A stretch of 64,000 bases of DNA from Azolla caroliniana (taxonomy: Eukaryota > Polypodiophyta): the NCBI GenBank assembly GCA_043228905.1, contig JBHGNT010000016.1, forward strand, positions 9,858,001-9,922,000. The letters run 5' to 3'. Made by a program: the position numbers and the translations under genes. Positions 42,767 to 54,265 of this stretch are shown here, piece by piece. Positions within the stretch are counted from its first letter, which is position 1; every line of letters begins with the position of its first letter. Below the pieces are notes generated by a model that did no database searches, had not been told where the DNA came from, and saw nothing but the letters and a program-made list of their open reading frames with translations.

Positions 42767-43528
42767 ATGGATAGAGGCATGGCGAGCTCGCTTCCAACAG
42801 AGAAGCTCGACAGAACCAACTACACGTCTTGGTCCTACAAGATGCACCAGTACCTACTCGGGCACGGCTATTGGAGTTATGTCGAAGGAGCTAATGACGC
42901 GGCACCCAAATCGACACATAGAGACTTCCCGTCGTGGGAGCAATCAGCGAGCAGGGTACTATACTACTTCGCGTCGTGTGTGGGCGAACAGCTATTGAGC
43001 TATGTTCGGGACGCAAAGACGTCGAAGGGTGCGTGGGAAAATCTGAAGAAGATTTTCGCCGCGAGCACCACAGCTAGGACTCTTCAGCTCCGACAGGAGT
43101 TGAGCAACCTACGATAACGCGACTTGTCCGTGGCGGACTATACCTCGAAGATCAAGGATATCTGCGACTCCCTCGCCTCCATAGAGGTGAACATCGAGGA
43201 GAGCGAGATGGTGCAGATCTGTCTCGGAGGTTTGGCGTCGAAGTTCGGAGCGTTCCGAACGGCTGTGTGTACCCGAGAGAATACGCCGTCCTTTTTCGAC
43301 TTACAGTCGATGCTCCTAGTAGAGGAGAACCACGCGGGTGCGTCTACAAGCACGCACACCGACAACAGAATGCTGTACACGGAGGGAGATAGGCCCCGTG
43401 GACGTGGAGGACGAGGCAAGTCGGCACACAATGGAGGCGGCCGATGAGATCAAGGAAGAAGGCACCGAAGTGATGCCGACAGCAACTCCGGACCCTCCGG
43501 AAACAGGGGGAGTCAAAGCGATGAGAAC
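42767..43528 (+). pseudogene. copia-5 gag (truncated)
   Basis: The ATG at 42767 gives MDRGMASSLPTEKLDRTNY. The capsid part is open to TAA at 43115-43117, a CAA-to-TAA change against copia-1 (LRQRDLS), then continues as LSVADYTSKIKDICDS to about 43447, where a frameshift follows. It is the cleanest copy of this Gag in the window. The zinc knuckle is lost with the truncation. Confidence 0.92.
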
Positions 43529-44464
43529 CGCATAGCCATCTCCAACTCGATGTCGTTTTTCGTGGCTATCTCTTCAATCTCATGGGCCTCACACCCATTG
43601 ACCCTCTTCATCAAACAACCTTCGATTATGCTTCTCTCTTTACCTTCGACCTTTGGTTCTTCGTCGTCACCTCCCATCTCTTGGGTCTCACGTTGGTTAG
43701 CGGACGCAACTGCCCAAGTCTATGGAACAAGTGAGGAGAAAATCTGGTCATGGTCATTGTCGACGCTTGTTGTTTTGTTCATAGCCACCTCCTCGATGTC
43801 AACTTTAGTGGCTAGATCCTCTATCATGTTGACCTCACACTCTTTATCTCCCTTGATGCAAGCTTCAATTTGGTTTGCTCCTTCATCCGTTGTTTCGAAC
43901 ACGATGCATGTTCCGAAACATTTGTCCTCCTTTGAAATGGCCGTTGTTGTCCTCGAGTTATCATCAATCTTCTTTTCATTTAGGTTGTTTTGTTTAGACG
44001 GCTCGACTTCTTTAGATGTCGCTGTGTAACGGTTCTCTCTGCCATTGTTGTCGCCGTCGCCGTCGCCGTCGTCTGCAGTCGCTGTTTGCCGCTACTGCAG
44101 CCGTCGCCATCTGCTCTCTCTCTCTCTCTCACTTCCTCGCCTCTTTGTAACGGCTCTCTCTGCCATTGCTATCACCGGTTAGTGTCGTCGTCGTCGTCGT
44201 CGTCTGTTGTTGTCGTCGTTCGACGACTACCGCTGTCTGCGGCTGTCGCCGTCTGCGGCCGTCGCCGTCTGCTGTCGTTTGACAACCGCCGCCGTCACTG
44301 TCGCCGTCACGGGGTGTTTCTTCTCCGTTTTCTCTTGACGTTGTGAAGTGCCATTTTCTTGACGAGTTCGTGGGTGGGTTCTTTTGGTGTGCTCGTCGCG
44401 TGCTACAAAATGCCGATGTGATTGCGACATACACACAAACTCGGCTAAGTCTGGAACCCATTTA
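43529..44464 (-). other. Unexplained block with acidic repeat-containing reading frame
   Basis: It lies between copia-5 and the LINE and matches no other part of the window. On the minus strand, from about 44013 to 43530, one frame is open except for TAG at 43720-43722. It encodes an acidic protein fragment with two related segments: IEACIKGDKECEVNMIEDLA and IEGCLMKRVNGCEAHEIEEI, each followed by ATK.DIE. The right half (about 44040-44330) is low-complexity GTC/CGT and CT repeat. It could be residual interior of gypsy-6, a piece of another element or host sequence; I do not recognise it. Confidence 0.5.
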
Positions 44465-44526
44465 TTTTACCTTTTTTTCTTATTGACACCACAATGACAT
44501 CTAAATGAACTAAGGAACATAAGGAT

Positions 44527-45306
44527 ATGCAAGACAAGGCTATAAGTAAGGAAGAATTTTTAGATATGTTTAATCGTTTAACAAAAATAGAGATGGATAT
44601 GAAAAAATGGGTGAAAGACACCGAAACCCACAAGAAAAAAGATAGAGAGGAAAAAGACGCCCTCAAGGCCGAAATAGGACAACTTAAAGTAGAAAACACC
44701 GACCTTAAAAAACAACTTAAGGACATCGAGGTATCTCGAGAAGACGGTGAAATATCCTCTATAGAGGATATAAAGGACGAAATTAAAAAAGTTAAAGAGG
44801 AAGTTAATAATAACATAGAGTTAGCGAAAACGGGTTGGGTAGATGTGGTTAAAAGAAACATTAAAAAAGAAATAAAAGATGAAAATATTGTTAATACCAC
44901 CCTTGAAGAAGAGAAAATGCGTCAGGCCCGACGCTTAAATGTACGTGTCACTGGGCTCAAGGAAGGTGCATCCCCAAATGAGGATGCACAAACACTTGGG
45001 AAAATGTTAGGGTACACAGAGGCCCTACCTATCACCAAAGCATGGAGGGCCGGGCGTGACACAACTAGGAAGAGAGCCTTAGTCCTTCAATTTAAAGACT
45101 TAGACTCTAGAATCACTTTCTTGAAGAAGAGACCAATCCTTCGAGGAATGGATGGGGACCCCATCTATCTCGATGAAGACCTCACTAAGATGCATATTGA
45201 GCATCGCAAGAGTTGTATGCCACGAGTTATGCAAGCTCGTAAAGAAGGCCATCGTGCCTTTTACCGAGACGGGCAAGTGATCATAAATTATTGCACTACT
45301 AATTGA
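44527..45306 (+). CDS. LINE ORF1 protein (coiled coil, RRM-like)
   Basis: 259 residues from ATG 44527. Residues about 15-110 are strongly charged with heptad-like spacing (KKKDREEKDALKAEIGQLK), suggesting a coiled coil for trimerisation. Residues about 135-200 (ARRLNVRVTGLKE ... RALVLQFKDLDSRITFLKKR) match the layout of L1 ORF1p RRM domains, followed by a basic C-terminal part (EHRKSCMPRVMQARKEG). It would bind LINE RNA in the ribonucleoprotein particle. The frame is intact. ORF2 starts 36 bases downstream. Confidence 0.82.
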   Translation: MQDKAISKEEFLDMFNRLTKIEMDMKKWVKDTETHKKKDREEKDALKAEIGQLKVENTDLKKQLKDIEVSREDGEISSIEDIKDEIKKVKEEVNNNIELAKTGWVDVVKRNIKKEIKDENIVNTTLEEEKMRQARRLNVRVTGLKEGASPNEDAQTLGKMLGYTEALPITKAWRAGRDTTRKRALVLQFKDLDSRITFLKKRPILRGMDGDPIYLDEDLTKMHIEHRKSCMPRVMQARKEGHRAFYRDGQVIINYCTTN

Positions 45307-45342
45307 CGACGTGTGGCCCATGTGACAGAAAATGCACTTAGG

Positions 45343-48300
45343 ATGACCCTATGGAATTGTAATGGCACACTCTGGGCACACCCCGGTCGCCTAGAGGAGA
45401 TACTAAAGGTATCTGATATACTTTTCTTGGTAGAAACACATCAGAGCCCAAATAGAGGACTCCCACGGGTCGAAGGATTCCGTTAGGAGTCCGCTTTTAG
45501 ACAAACCTCACGTCGACACACTACTAGGGGATTTGGAGGTGTCGCGATACTGTTTCGTAGAGAGCTACATAATAGGATAGAAATAATGAAGATAGACCCA
45601 GAAGCTCGTTTTATGTGGGTGAAAGTCTCCACAAGCAAAGACCAAGCAGTATTTTTCGCCATTTGTTACTTTCCCCCAAAAGGATCCCGTTATAATATTG
45701 GTGGCTTGACGAGATTAGTCGATGAAGGAATGCCACATGGGCCTTCTCCATATGAACCCCTATCGGATGACATAATCCGATATTCTTCCCAAGGAGAAGT
45801 ATTTCTTGTAGGAGACTTCAATGCGAGAACCCAATCCCGACAATGCACAGTATTTCAGATGAATAGAAACCTAGAAATGGTAAATGTTGATCCTTTAGAC
45901 ATAGGCACCACACGTAGATCAAAGGATCAAGGTGCGGACACCATGAGCTTTGGCCATCATCTGCTCAAACTTGGCAGTCGACACCGGATGGTCATATATA
46001 ATGGTTTAGCTAAGTGGCCGGGCTCGGAAGAGCTCCCATGTTTCCCACATGGAAGAGGGGAAAGCACAGTTGACTATCTAATAGGGCGCCCTGAAGCTAC
46101 CCACATGATTAACTCCTTCCGAGTGGCCCTATGCCCTATTGGCGAAGACAATAGTTTCTTATACTTCGAGCTAAAATGTGATATCTCTAAGGTCACCAAG
46201 TCTAGTCAACCATGCCATCACACCACAATACATTTCACACGTGAGCTCTCTGACATATACTCTCAACATGTTCAGGCCCATCTCCCCTCCCTTGATCCCT
46301 CCCTACCGTTAGAAAGCCTTAGTACGAAACTCACACACATCCTTCACTCCGCAATAGCTAGTAGTTTCCCATATACAAAACACTCAAATCAAGGTAGATC
46401 AGGATCAATGCCACAAAATAAATGGTATGATGAGGATTGTAGGGACTTACATAGACAACTTACAGTATCGCAACTCAATGGTAGTATTACCTCCATACAA
46501 GCCCGCAAAGAAATGCGTAAGATGACACGTCGTAAGAGACGAGCGTGGGAGGCATCCCAATACTGGGAACTCTACCATATGCTCATGAGTAACGATTGCG
46601 CCATGGCATGGAAGAGACTACGGGAGCCAAGAACACAAACACCCATTGAAGATCCTAAAACTTGGCACACATATACAGAGAGACTTTACTAAATCCCAAA
46701 CCAACCACCCATTCCAATGCCTTCCACACCCCGGCCTACCACAGGGACACTTTTCACGACCTCTAGGGTCGTGAAGGTCATAAAGAAATTACAACATAGG
46801 AAGTCCATGGACCACACAAGATTGCGAGCAGAACACATTATATATGCGAGAGAGTGCCTAGCTCCCTTGCTAACTCTAATCTTCAATCGTGCCCTTGCGG
46901 AGGGTTTTCCACCACAGTGAACTATGAATACAGTGGCCCCCATACATAAAGGGGGGGACCCCATGGACCCAAATACATATAGGACCATTATGATAGGCCA
47001 TACCCTTGCTAAGTTATATGGTGCAGTAATGGAAGCAGAGCTTAGCGACTATATGGAGATCCTAAACCTTCGTGCACCTGAACAAGCTGGCTTTAGACAA
47101 GCCTTCTCCACTATTGATCATATCTTCACACTTAGATGCCTAATTGACCAAACTAAGGCTCGCAAGAAGAAATTATACTGTTGTTTTGTGGACTTCCGCA
47201 AAGCCTTTGACACAGTTCCTAGAGAGTGGTTGTTTGATACACTTAAAAGCTTGAGGATACCAGATGATATATGCACTATATAAACAAGTGTCCTGGTGTG
47301 TCCGATGCCCAAGTGGCCTATCTAATCATTTTACTAGCACTATTGGTGTAAAACAAGGTTGCCCTCTATCACCGACGCTTTTTGGGATCTACATTGATGA
47401 GATCACAGATTTTATTGCTCGTGAGGGAGGCACCGGAGTGGTCCTTGGGGATACGCAGGTTCGTATCTTGCTCTATGCAGATGACATAGTTTTGCTCTCT
47501 GAATCTGAACACGACCTACAAAGGCACCTTAATGCCTTAGATGACTTTTGTGTACAACGAGGATTGGTAGTGAATCTAGGGAAAACGAAAGTCCTTATCT
47601 TCCACACATCGGCCCAAGTTAGAGCTAAGTGTCACCTAACTATCTCCCATAGCCCAGTCGAGGTTGTTGGATCATATGTCTATCTCAGAGTCACTTTTAG
47701 TGCTCGCTCAGGTAAATTTTCGATGACACAAGCAGTGAAGGATAGACTCACGAGAGGACATGCACCCCTCTCACTCCTAGAGAGACAGTGCCACCAAGCA
47801 CACTTTCAAGAGCCACGGACTAAAGGGTGGCTCTTTGACTCATTAGTGACCCCCTCCCTCATGTATGCATCAGCGGTTTGGGCTTCAGGATTACCATCTT
47901 TCATGTGGACACAATTAGAGAGACCATTGGTGATGATGTTATCACGCCAACTCCGAAGCAAATCGACTGTACCACATGACATTATTAGGGTTGAGTTCAC
48001 GTTACCCCCAATGTTAGTAGAGGCACTTTTTCAACTTGTAGTCTTCATTCACAGGATACATAGCCAACCACATGATAGAATATCTCATCAAGCCTTTAAG
48101 GCCTCTCGATCATTGTATGAGTCCGGCTATACTAGCTCATGGTATGGCATGATGGTGAGTTGGCTTCTTGCAAATGGTCTAGACATTAATAACCTACCTC
48201 CCCTTAGGTACAACCACACGAGTGATAACACTTTAATCTCTCATGGGGTCCGCAATAAAGTAATACGCCAAGAAATATGGCAAATTTACACTCGGTGTAA

Positions 48301-49030
48301 ATGGATCACCCCACTAGAGCCACTCCCATCTAAAATGTTGTACTATAAGAAACACTTCATGCACTTCTCTGAGTTAGGTTTTATCACGCGGCCAAAATAT
48401 CTGGATGTATTCTTACCACATGCACTAAGGGTTGCCATTGGACAACTTAGAATATCATCTCACCAACTTGAGATTGAGAATGGCCGTACTAGTGGAGTCC
48501 CTAGGGAGGAAAGGATATGTAGGTTATGTCACATAGAGATAGAGGATGAGTACCACTTTACATGCAAGTGTCCAACCTATGCCGAGATAAGGGCAAAATA
48601 CCAAGACATACTTGGTTCATCTCCCACCCTCCCCAAACTATTAGATACTCTAGATATAAAGAAATTAGGCAAATACATTCTAGAGCTAAAACAACACAGA
48701 GAGAATAAGTTACAAAATGTTGACAATAATGTTGCTAATGATCACGAACATGTAACAAATGAAGTTTTTCAGGAACATGAGGAGACAACGAATGCCGACA
48801 CACTTGCACCACTCGGCCTTTCCATTGATGAGGCAGAAAACCAGAGAAGAACCAGACGTCCTCGGGTGCCGGGTTTCAAAGCAACTCGACGTGATGTGGA
48901 AGCAATATTGAAAATAAGGGAACGTGAGCTACACCGCCTAGAAGCCATGGCTAGGGCACTCTCTACATTGGAACCCACATCAAGACCCTTTGACCCCCCA
49001 CTTCTTTTCGAGAGGCTTGGGTGGAAATAA
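45343..49030 (+). pseudogene. LINE ORF2: endonuclease and reverse transcriptase
   Basis: The probable ATG at 45343 starts MTLWNCNGT, the first motif of an APE-type endonuclease; VETHQ, VGDFNART and ESTVDYLIG follow. The RT has APIHKGGD, FVDFRKAFD, GVKQGCPLSP and the catalytic LLYADDIVLLS (about 47470-47500). A CCHC finger CRLCHIEIEDEYHFTCKC lies near 48520-48572. It would nick target DNA and reverse-transcribe LINE RNA there. Breaks: TAG 45484-45486, TAA 46690-46692, TGA 46918-46920 and a frameshift near 47270. The last 588 codons (47264-49030) are open. Confidence 0.92.
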
Positions 49031-49234
49031 AATTAGGCTTAGTGTATAATCACTTTCGAGTATACTACATATTGTACACTACTAGAACTCTTTTAGTTTA
49101 AGTTCTATTTTTTACTTTATTTTATTTTAGTTATGATGACTGGATAAATACTCTTTTGTTGTAAACCAATTGTCTCATGGGCCAAATTTGGCCTTAGAAG
49201 ACGTTAATATATCTTTCTTTCTTTTCTTTCTTTC

Positions 49235-49746
49235 TATGATCGGCCTTACCAAGTCAATACCATCAAGCCATTGATGACGCCTATCGATCTTGTTGCATGC
49301 TTGCTTCACCGCAACCCAGTCCGCCACAAGGTCGTTTGCTTGGGTATCATCTTCGAGGAGAGTCCCCAACTCTCGTCTATCCTTCATGTCCATGGCTTTC
49401 AAGAAGTATAAAGTCTTTTCCTCCTCCAACAGCACTTGGTCCGTGTTAGGGAGACGACTAAACATTTGGTCGAACTCGTCGTACACCCTCGAGGTGCTCA
49501 TCTTCTTATTCTTCTTTTCTATCCACTTCATCAAGGCATGTCGAGTCATCCTCGTCAAGTCTTCCATCGGGAACTCCGCTAATATTGCTTTCTTGAACTC
49601 CAACCATGTTGACTTCCCTTTCTTGGAGCCCAATGACCCGCCTTTGGACGTTGTTGGCGACAACTCTCTTTAAGCTTGTGATTTGACGTGCTTCAGACAC
49701 GTCCCTTTGATTTATCTCCCAAGTTTTGTATGCATCAAGGAACTTT
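49235..49746 (-). pseudogene. gypsy-6 gag, second fragment
   Basis: After the gypsy-5 insertion, gag reads KFLDAYKTWEINQRDV, then RQITSLKRVV, WLEFKKAILAEFPMED and VYDEFDQMFSRLP, matching gypsy-3 Gag residues about 55-220. A frameshift separates the first part from 49663-49235. It ends near WLDGIDLVRPII, where the LINE tail begins. Confidence 0.88.
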
Positions 49747-49751
49747 GTAAT

Positions 49752-50131
49752 TGTAATAACCTAAAATAAAGATATAAATGACACAATCATACTGAAAATA
49801 CGCATTACCACCCATCCGCCCCCGTGCCAGAGTCGATAGCGCAGACGAGGAATCCCGATCTGTCCCATACCAGCCAGGATCTCCACGTCAAGACCTTGGT
49901 AGATGACTAGTCCACATCAAAGAGAGCTTCTTTTGAACTACTCATGGGGCCTCCCCCTTAACTAAGGAGAGTCTCCCTTTATAGGACCTAGGCCATGTAA
50001 TGACATCTACCTGACCAATCATGTGCGGGGTACCCTATGACACACATTAGGTCAGACCAATAAAGCCGACGACTCAGATATTACAGTATGATAGGCCCTA
50101 TATAAGCACGTCTAAAACAATGAACATTACA
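49752..50131 (-). repeat. gypsy-5 3' LTR
   Basis: 380 bp; plus-strand start TGTAATAACC, end CATTACA. It matches 61087-61483 with small indels and has a TATAAAG motif on the minus strand. Confidence 0.93.
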
Positions 50132-50147
50132 TACTCCCCCCCTCCGT

Positions 50148-51560
50148 TTAATTGCACTCTTGCAATGGGAAGTTAGGAAAATGTTTGCGTAATGTCTCTT
50201 CAGTTTCCCACGTGCTGTCTTCTTCCAATCTATCCTTCCATTTAACCTTATAGCAATGAACAACCTTTGACCTTAGGTTTCGAGACCTATGGTCGAGGAT
50301 TTTCTCAAGTTCATGTGGAGAAAAATGATCATCCTCCAATGTCGATAAATTAGACGGTGTTACAACATTACCATCATAACCAATCGCCTCCTTTAATTGA
50401 CTCACGTGGAATACGGGATGAACCATAACATTGGAAGGCAAATCCAAACGATAAGCATTGGGACCTATATGTTTTAAAACTTTATATGGTCCACAATACC
50501 GTGGGGCTAATTTTGCACATGGTCCTGTTCTCAATGTTTCTGAGTCCTTAGGAACCCGTAGAAAAACTTGTTGTCCTACGTGAAATTCCCTTGGTTTTTT
50601 ATCATGATTCGCATAAAAGACATTTCTGTCTCGTGCCATCTTAAGGTTTTCTTCTACCAATTTACGTGCTTCAAGCATATCAGAGAGAAAATCCTTTGTA
50701 GTATCCAGAGTATGCGAATCAAATGAAACATCAATAGGAGGACGTGGCGTATAACCATACATCAACATGAACAGGCTGTATTTTGTTGATGTATGCTTAG
50801 CGCTGTTGTAGGCAAATTCCACCATAGGAAGGTAAGTCTCCCATAATGAGGGTTTTTGCGCTACATATGCTCTCAACATATTCTCTAATATCTGATTCAC
50901 TCTCTCAATCTGCCCATCTGACTGAGGATGATCAGAAGAACTGAGACTCAAAGTTGTTTGCAATTTTTGCATAACTTCTGAACAAAATGTACTTGTAAAC
51001 TTGGAGTCTCGATCACTTACAATCTCCATCGGTAGACCATATAAGCTATAAAGATGTTTAATAAACTTAATAGCCAATTTCTTTGCAGTAATTGTGGATT
51101 TCGTTGGAATGAATCTTGCCATCTTGGTAAGCCGATCAACAACCACCCAAATGGCATTATTTCCCTCCATGGAAGGGTTTAGGGTTGCAATAAGCCAGCT
51201 ATGAAATCCATGGATATACTTTGCCAGTTTTCAGCTGGAATATCGAGAGGTTGCAATAAGCCAGCTTTTTTTTGTCACTCGGCCTTAATGACCTGACAAT
51301 GTGGACAATGAATAACATAGGACTCTACCTCAGGTTTCATTTTTGGCCAAAAAAACCTAGCTTTAATCAAAGCTAATGTTCTTTGCACACTTGGATGTCC
51401 AGCAAAAGGGGCATCATGCCATTCGTATAGAATTTTATTCTTGATTTCCTTTACATGTGGTATGCAAACCTTACTATTGCGGTACAATAACCCATTCGCA
51501 ACATAGTAAAGGTTCTTCGTGGTAGATGTGGTTCCATAATCGACATCAATACCTGTTTCA
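50148..51560 (-). pseudogene. gypsy-5 integrase with chromodomain
   Basis: The zinc region (51487-51275: HDAPFAGHPSVQRT ... CPHCQ) is followed by a stop and a broken stretch, then a 340-codon frame (51170-50148). The latter has IVSDRDSKF and PQSDGQIERVN (Asp and Glu of the integrase core), a GPY/F-type module (RYCGPYKVLKHI) and VMVHPVFHVSQLK. It ends with a chromodomain: EKILDHRSRNLRSK, CYKVKWKDRLEEDSTWE. Chromodomains steer integration to histone-marked chromatin in chromoviruses. It ends NFPLQECN at TAA, next to the polypurine tract. The core looks sound; the first Asp lies in the damaged stretch. Confidence 0.93.
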
Positions 51561-51568
51561 GCTCTCTT

Positions 51569-52863
51569 CTAGAACTTCGAAAATGTTCTGTCATCAAGGT
51601 ATTTTTGTTTGCCCCGGATCAAATCAAATAAGTTGTTGTTAAATTCCACGAAACTTAGGGCATTAATTTCTGGAATACAACTCAGGGCATCTGCAACGGA
51701 ATTCAAAGCCCCTTTTCGATATCTAATTTCGAAATCAAAGTCTTGCATCAACTCCGCCCATCTTGCCTTTCGACCCTCAAAATTCTTTTGAGAGAGGAAG
51801 TATTGCAAGGATTTGTGATCCATTAAAACAGTAAATTTACTACCATACAAATAATGTCGCCATTTCTTTAAGGCGTAAATGATAGCAAATAATTCTTTTT
51901 CTTGAACCGAGTAATTTCTTTGGGCCAAATCCAATTTTTTACTTTCAAAAGCAATCGCTCTCCCAATTTGAAATAATGCAGCCCCAATAGCATAATCACT
52001 TGCATCCATCTCAACTTCAAATGTTTGATTAGGATCAAGTATAGCTAAAGTAGGTGCATTCACAATTAACGACTTCAACTTATTGAAGGTTTCTTCAAGA
52101 GAGGCATTCCACTCAATAGGTTTAGTGGACTTTCTTGTAATACCCTTCAACAGGTCCGTAAATGGTGCAGTGTAGGATGAATAGTTTTGAAGAGATCTTC
52201 TTAGGAATCCAACAAATCCTAAGAAAGATCGTAGCTCCTTAACATTTGAAGGTCGTGGCCAAATTAATACCACTTCTACCTTAGATTTATCTATAGACAC
52301 ACCCGACCTAGATATGTGGTGTCCAAGATACGTGATTTCCTTTTGAAAGAAATCACATTTAGATAGTTTGGCAAATAGCTTGTATTCACGAAGCTTGTCC
52401 AAAACTATTCGGACATGACGCACATGATCGTCAAATGTATTACTATATACCATGATGTCATCAAGGAATCCGACCACGAAATCACCAAGCTAATCTCTGA
52501 ATATATCATTCATCAATTGTTGGAATGTGGCTGCAACATCCGAACCCAAAACTCATAATGACCATAACGGGTTCAAAAAGCTATTTTGGAAACATCTTCT
52601 TCCGAAACCCTAACCTGATGATACCCAGTGCGCAAGTCTATCTTAGTAAAATATCATGCACTTTGGAGTCTATCTATCAGGTCATCAGAACGAGGCAAAG
52701 GGTAGGAATTGCGAATGGTGAGTTTATTCAAACCTTTGTAATTCACACACATTCGCCAAGTTCCATCATTCTTCTTGGCTAAGATGACAGGAGCTCCCCA
52801 TGGCGATTTACTGTACCGGATGTGTCCCATCCTCAAGTACTCCTTGATTTGTCGGGCAATTTC
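51569..52863 (-). pseudogene. gypsy-5 RT (second part) and RNase H
   Basis: After copia-4, RT resumes with [33 protein letters not shown] and [15 protein letters not shown] stop at 52654-52656 and one at about 52490 interrupt it; the catalytic GFLDDIMVYS is at about 52473-52445. RNase H follows: EMDASDYAIGAALFQ, NYSVQEKELFAIIYAL and SVADALSCIPE. The frame 52477-51569 is open for 302 codons. Confidence 0.92.
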
Positions 52864-52934
52864 TGTTGGGAGATAGGTCCCTCCGGATGGGAAGGGAGAA
52901 GAACAATGCCGATGAACAAAGGCCGAGGCCGAAA

Positions 52935-53205
52935 TCGAACCAGGAGTACTACGGAGGACCAGATGGTGCAGACCCGGTGAGAACCGGATGACGAGTACTC
53001 GGCTACAGAGAGCCGAATGGTACAGACCCGATGAGAACCGGATGAGGAGTACCCGGCTATGGAGAGCCGGATGGTGTAGACCCGGTGAGAACTAGATGAG
53101 GAGTACCCGGCTACGGAGAGTCGGATGGTGTAGACCCGGTGAGAACCGGATGAGGAGTACCCGGCTACGGAGAGCCAGATGTTGCAAACCTGGTGAGAAT
53201 TGGAT
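52935..53205 (+). repeat. 54-bp tandem array in copia-4 5' LTR
   Basis: About five units with GAGAACCGGATGAGGAGTAC and CGGCTACGGAGAGCCGGATG. The core matches the copia-3 array plus about 14 extra bases per unit. Confidence 0.92.
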
Positions 53206-53281
53206 GAAGAGACATATTCGTAAATATGTTTCTGAGAGTCCATCGTGGCTATATTTGTAAATAGCCGAAAAGTCATATTGG

Positions 53282-53289
53282 TATAAATA
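53282..53289 (+). promoter_or_regulatory. TATA box in copia-4 5' LTR
   Basis: TATAAATA, conserved at 57820-57827 in the 3' LTR. Confidence 0.55.
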
Positions 53290-53662
53290 TGACTTATGGC
53301 AAACTTATAGTTACTGTTGTTGTCATTTCTTGTTGGTGCAAGGAAAGAGAGAGCGCGTAACTATGTACAGAGAGAGAGAGAGAGAAAGAGGTCGTTGCCT
53401 CTATTGTAACCGCCGCCTGTGGCGAAGATCGTGAGCACGAGGTCGTTGCCTCCGTGAACTCACTGTTGTACATTCTAGCATAGTGATAGTTTGCAGCCTG
53501 TGGATTGCCGTGGTTTTTTCCCTAGTTTGGGGTTTCCACGTAAACATCCTGTGTACTCTTCTCTTGTTTGTGTCGTGTTTTCCGTTTCCTATTTTCTGTG
53601 TATGATTCTAGGCTCGGTTGTGGCCGAGCGTTGTGCATAAGGAGCGTGCAGTTCCCGTCCAG

Positions 53663-53673
53663 TGGTATCAGAG
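53663..53673 (+). other. copia-4 primer-binding site
   Basis: TGGTATCAGAG one base after the LTR; initiator-Met type. Confidence 0.9.
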
Positions 53674-53689
53674 TGAAACGACACAGAAA

Positions 53690-54265
53690 ATGGACGAATC
53701 GTTTGGCGCCATGTTCAAGCTCACCGGCTCCAACTATTCAGTGTGGAAGTCGAAGATGAGGGACATGCTCGTGGTTAAAGACCTCTGGCTACCGGTTCAG
53801 TTCGGGGACAAGAGACCGGACAAAATCGACGCCGCGATATGGGAGGTGATGCACATGAAGACAACGGCGTACATACGGTGCTTCATCGACATGAGCCTGT
53901 ACAACAACTTCAATGAGGACAGCAAGGTTCATGAGCTCTGGGAGAAGATCGGCATAATGTTTCAAAACAAAAATGATGTTAATCTGGTTTCGGTATTCCG
54001 AAACCTAGTAAGACTCCGGTACCAAGATGGCTCCAGCATGGCGGAGCACATGAATGCCTTCCAGGGGCTGATACACCAGGCAACATTTGGAAGTACCTCT
54101 CGCCGACGAGGTACTAGCGCTACTCCTGCTCTCGTCGACATTTCCGTAAAGACAAGGAAACCGACGGTACCGATTCGAAGTGGACCTCGGACCGGAATGA
54201 TAAAGACCGGAGGGGAACGGACCGGAAGGGAACGACAGCAATCGCGGCAAGTGAAGAAGAGTTGA
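53690..54265 (+). pseudogene. copia-4 gag with internal deletion
   Basis: The ATG at 53690 gives MDESFGAMFKLTGSNY, close to copia-3. The capsid part is readable to about HQATF; then a frameshift and a deletion near 54110-54135 join DEVLALLLL to the region just after the zinc knuckle (GRKTRKPTVP-like). The CCHC knuckle present in copia-3 is absent. The frame ends at TGA 54263-54265. Confidence 0.9.

Larger units (their letters stand above)
42308..43528 (+). mobile_element. copia-5: 5' fragment of a copia-1-type element
   Basis: LTR (42308-42694), primer site, gag and the beginning of the nucleocapsid region, close to copia-1. Homology ends after ATGAGAAC at 43528. It is inserted in the gypsy-6 3' LTR. 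No 3' LTR or pol remains. Confidence 0.9.
44465..49230 (+). mobile_element. L1-like LINE
   Basis: A non-LTR retrotransposon with ORF1 (44527-45306) and ORF2 (45343-49030; endonuclease, RT, C-terminal zinc finger) and a 3' region ending near a CTTT-rich tract at 49208-49230. It is inserted against gypsy-6 gag. I could not identify its target duplication, and the 5' edge is approximate. ORF1 is open; ORF2 has three stops and a frameshift. Confidence 0.9.
52864..53661 (+). repeat. copia-4 5' LTR
   Basis: 798 bp, starting TGTTGGGAGATAGG and ending CCCGTCCA. A TATAAATA box is at 53282-53289. Confidence 0.92.

Noticed and set aside
43990-44461. Small protein genes in the GTC/CGT-rich region
   Set aside because: Composition is simple-sequence repeat; frames are open on both strands and show no domain.
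49208-49230. LINE poly-A tail with target duplication
   Set aside because: The 3' end is a CTTT-rich tract and I could not find a matching duplication near 44465, so I did not claim one.
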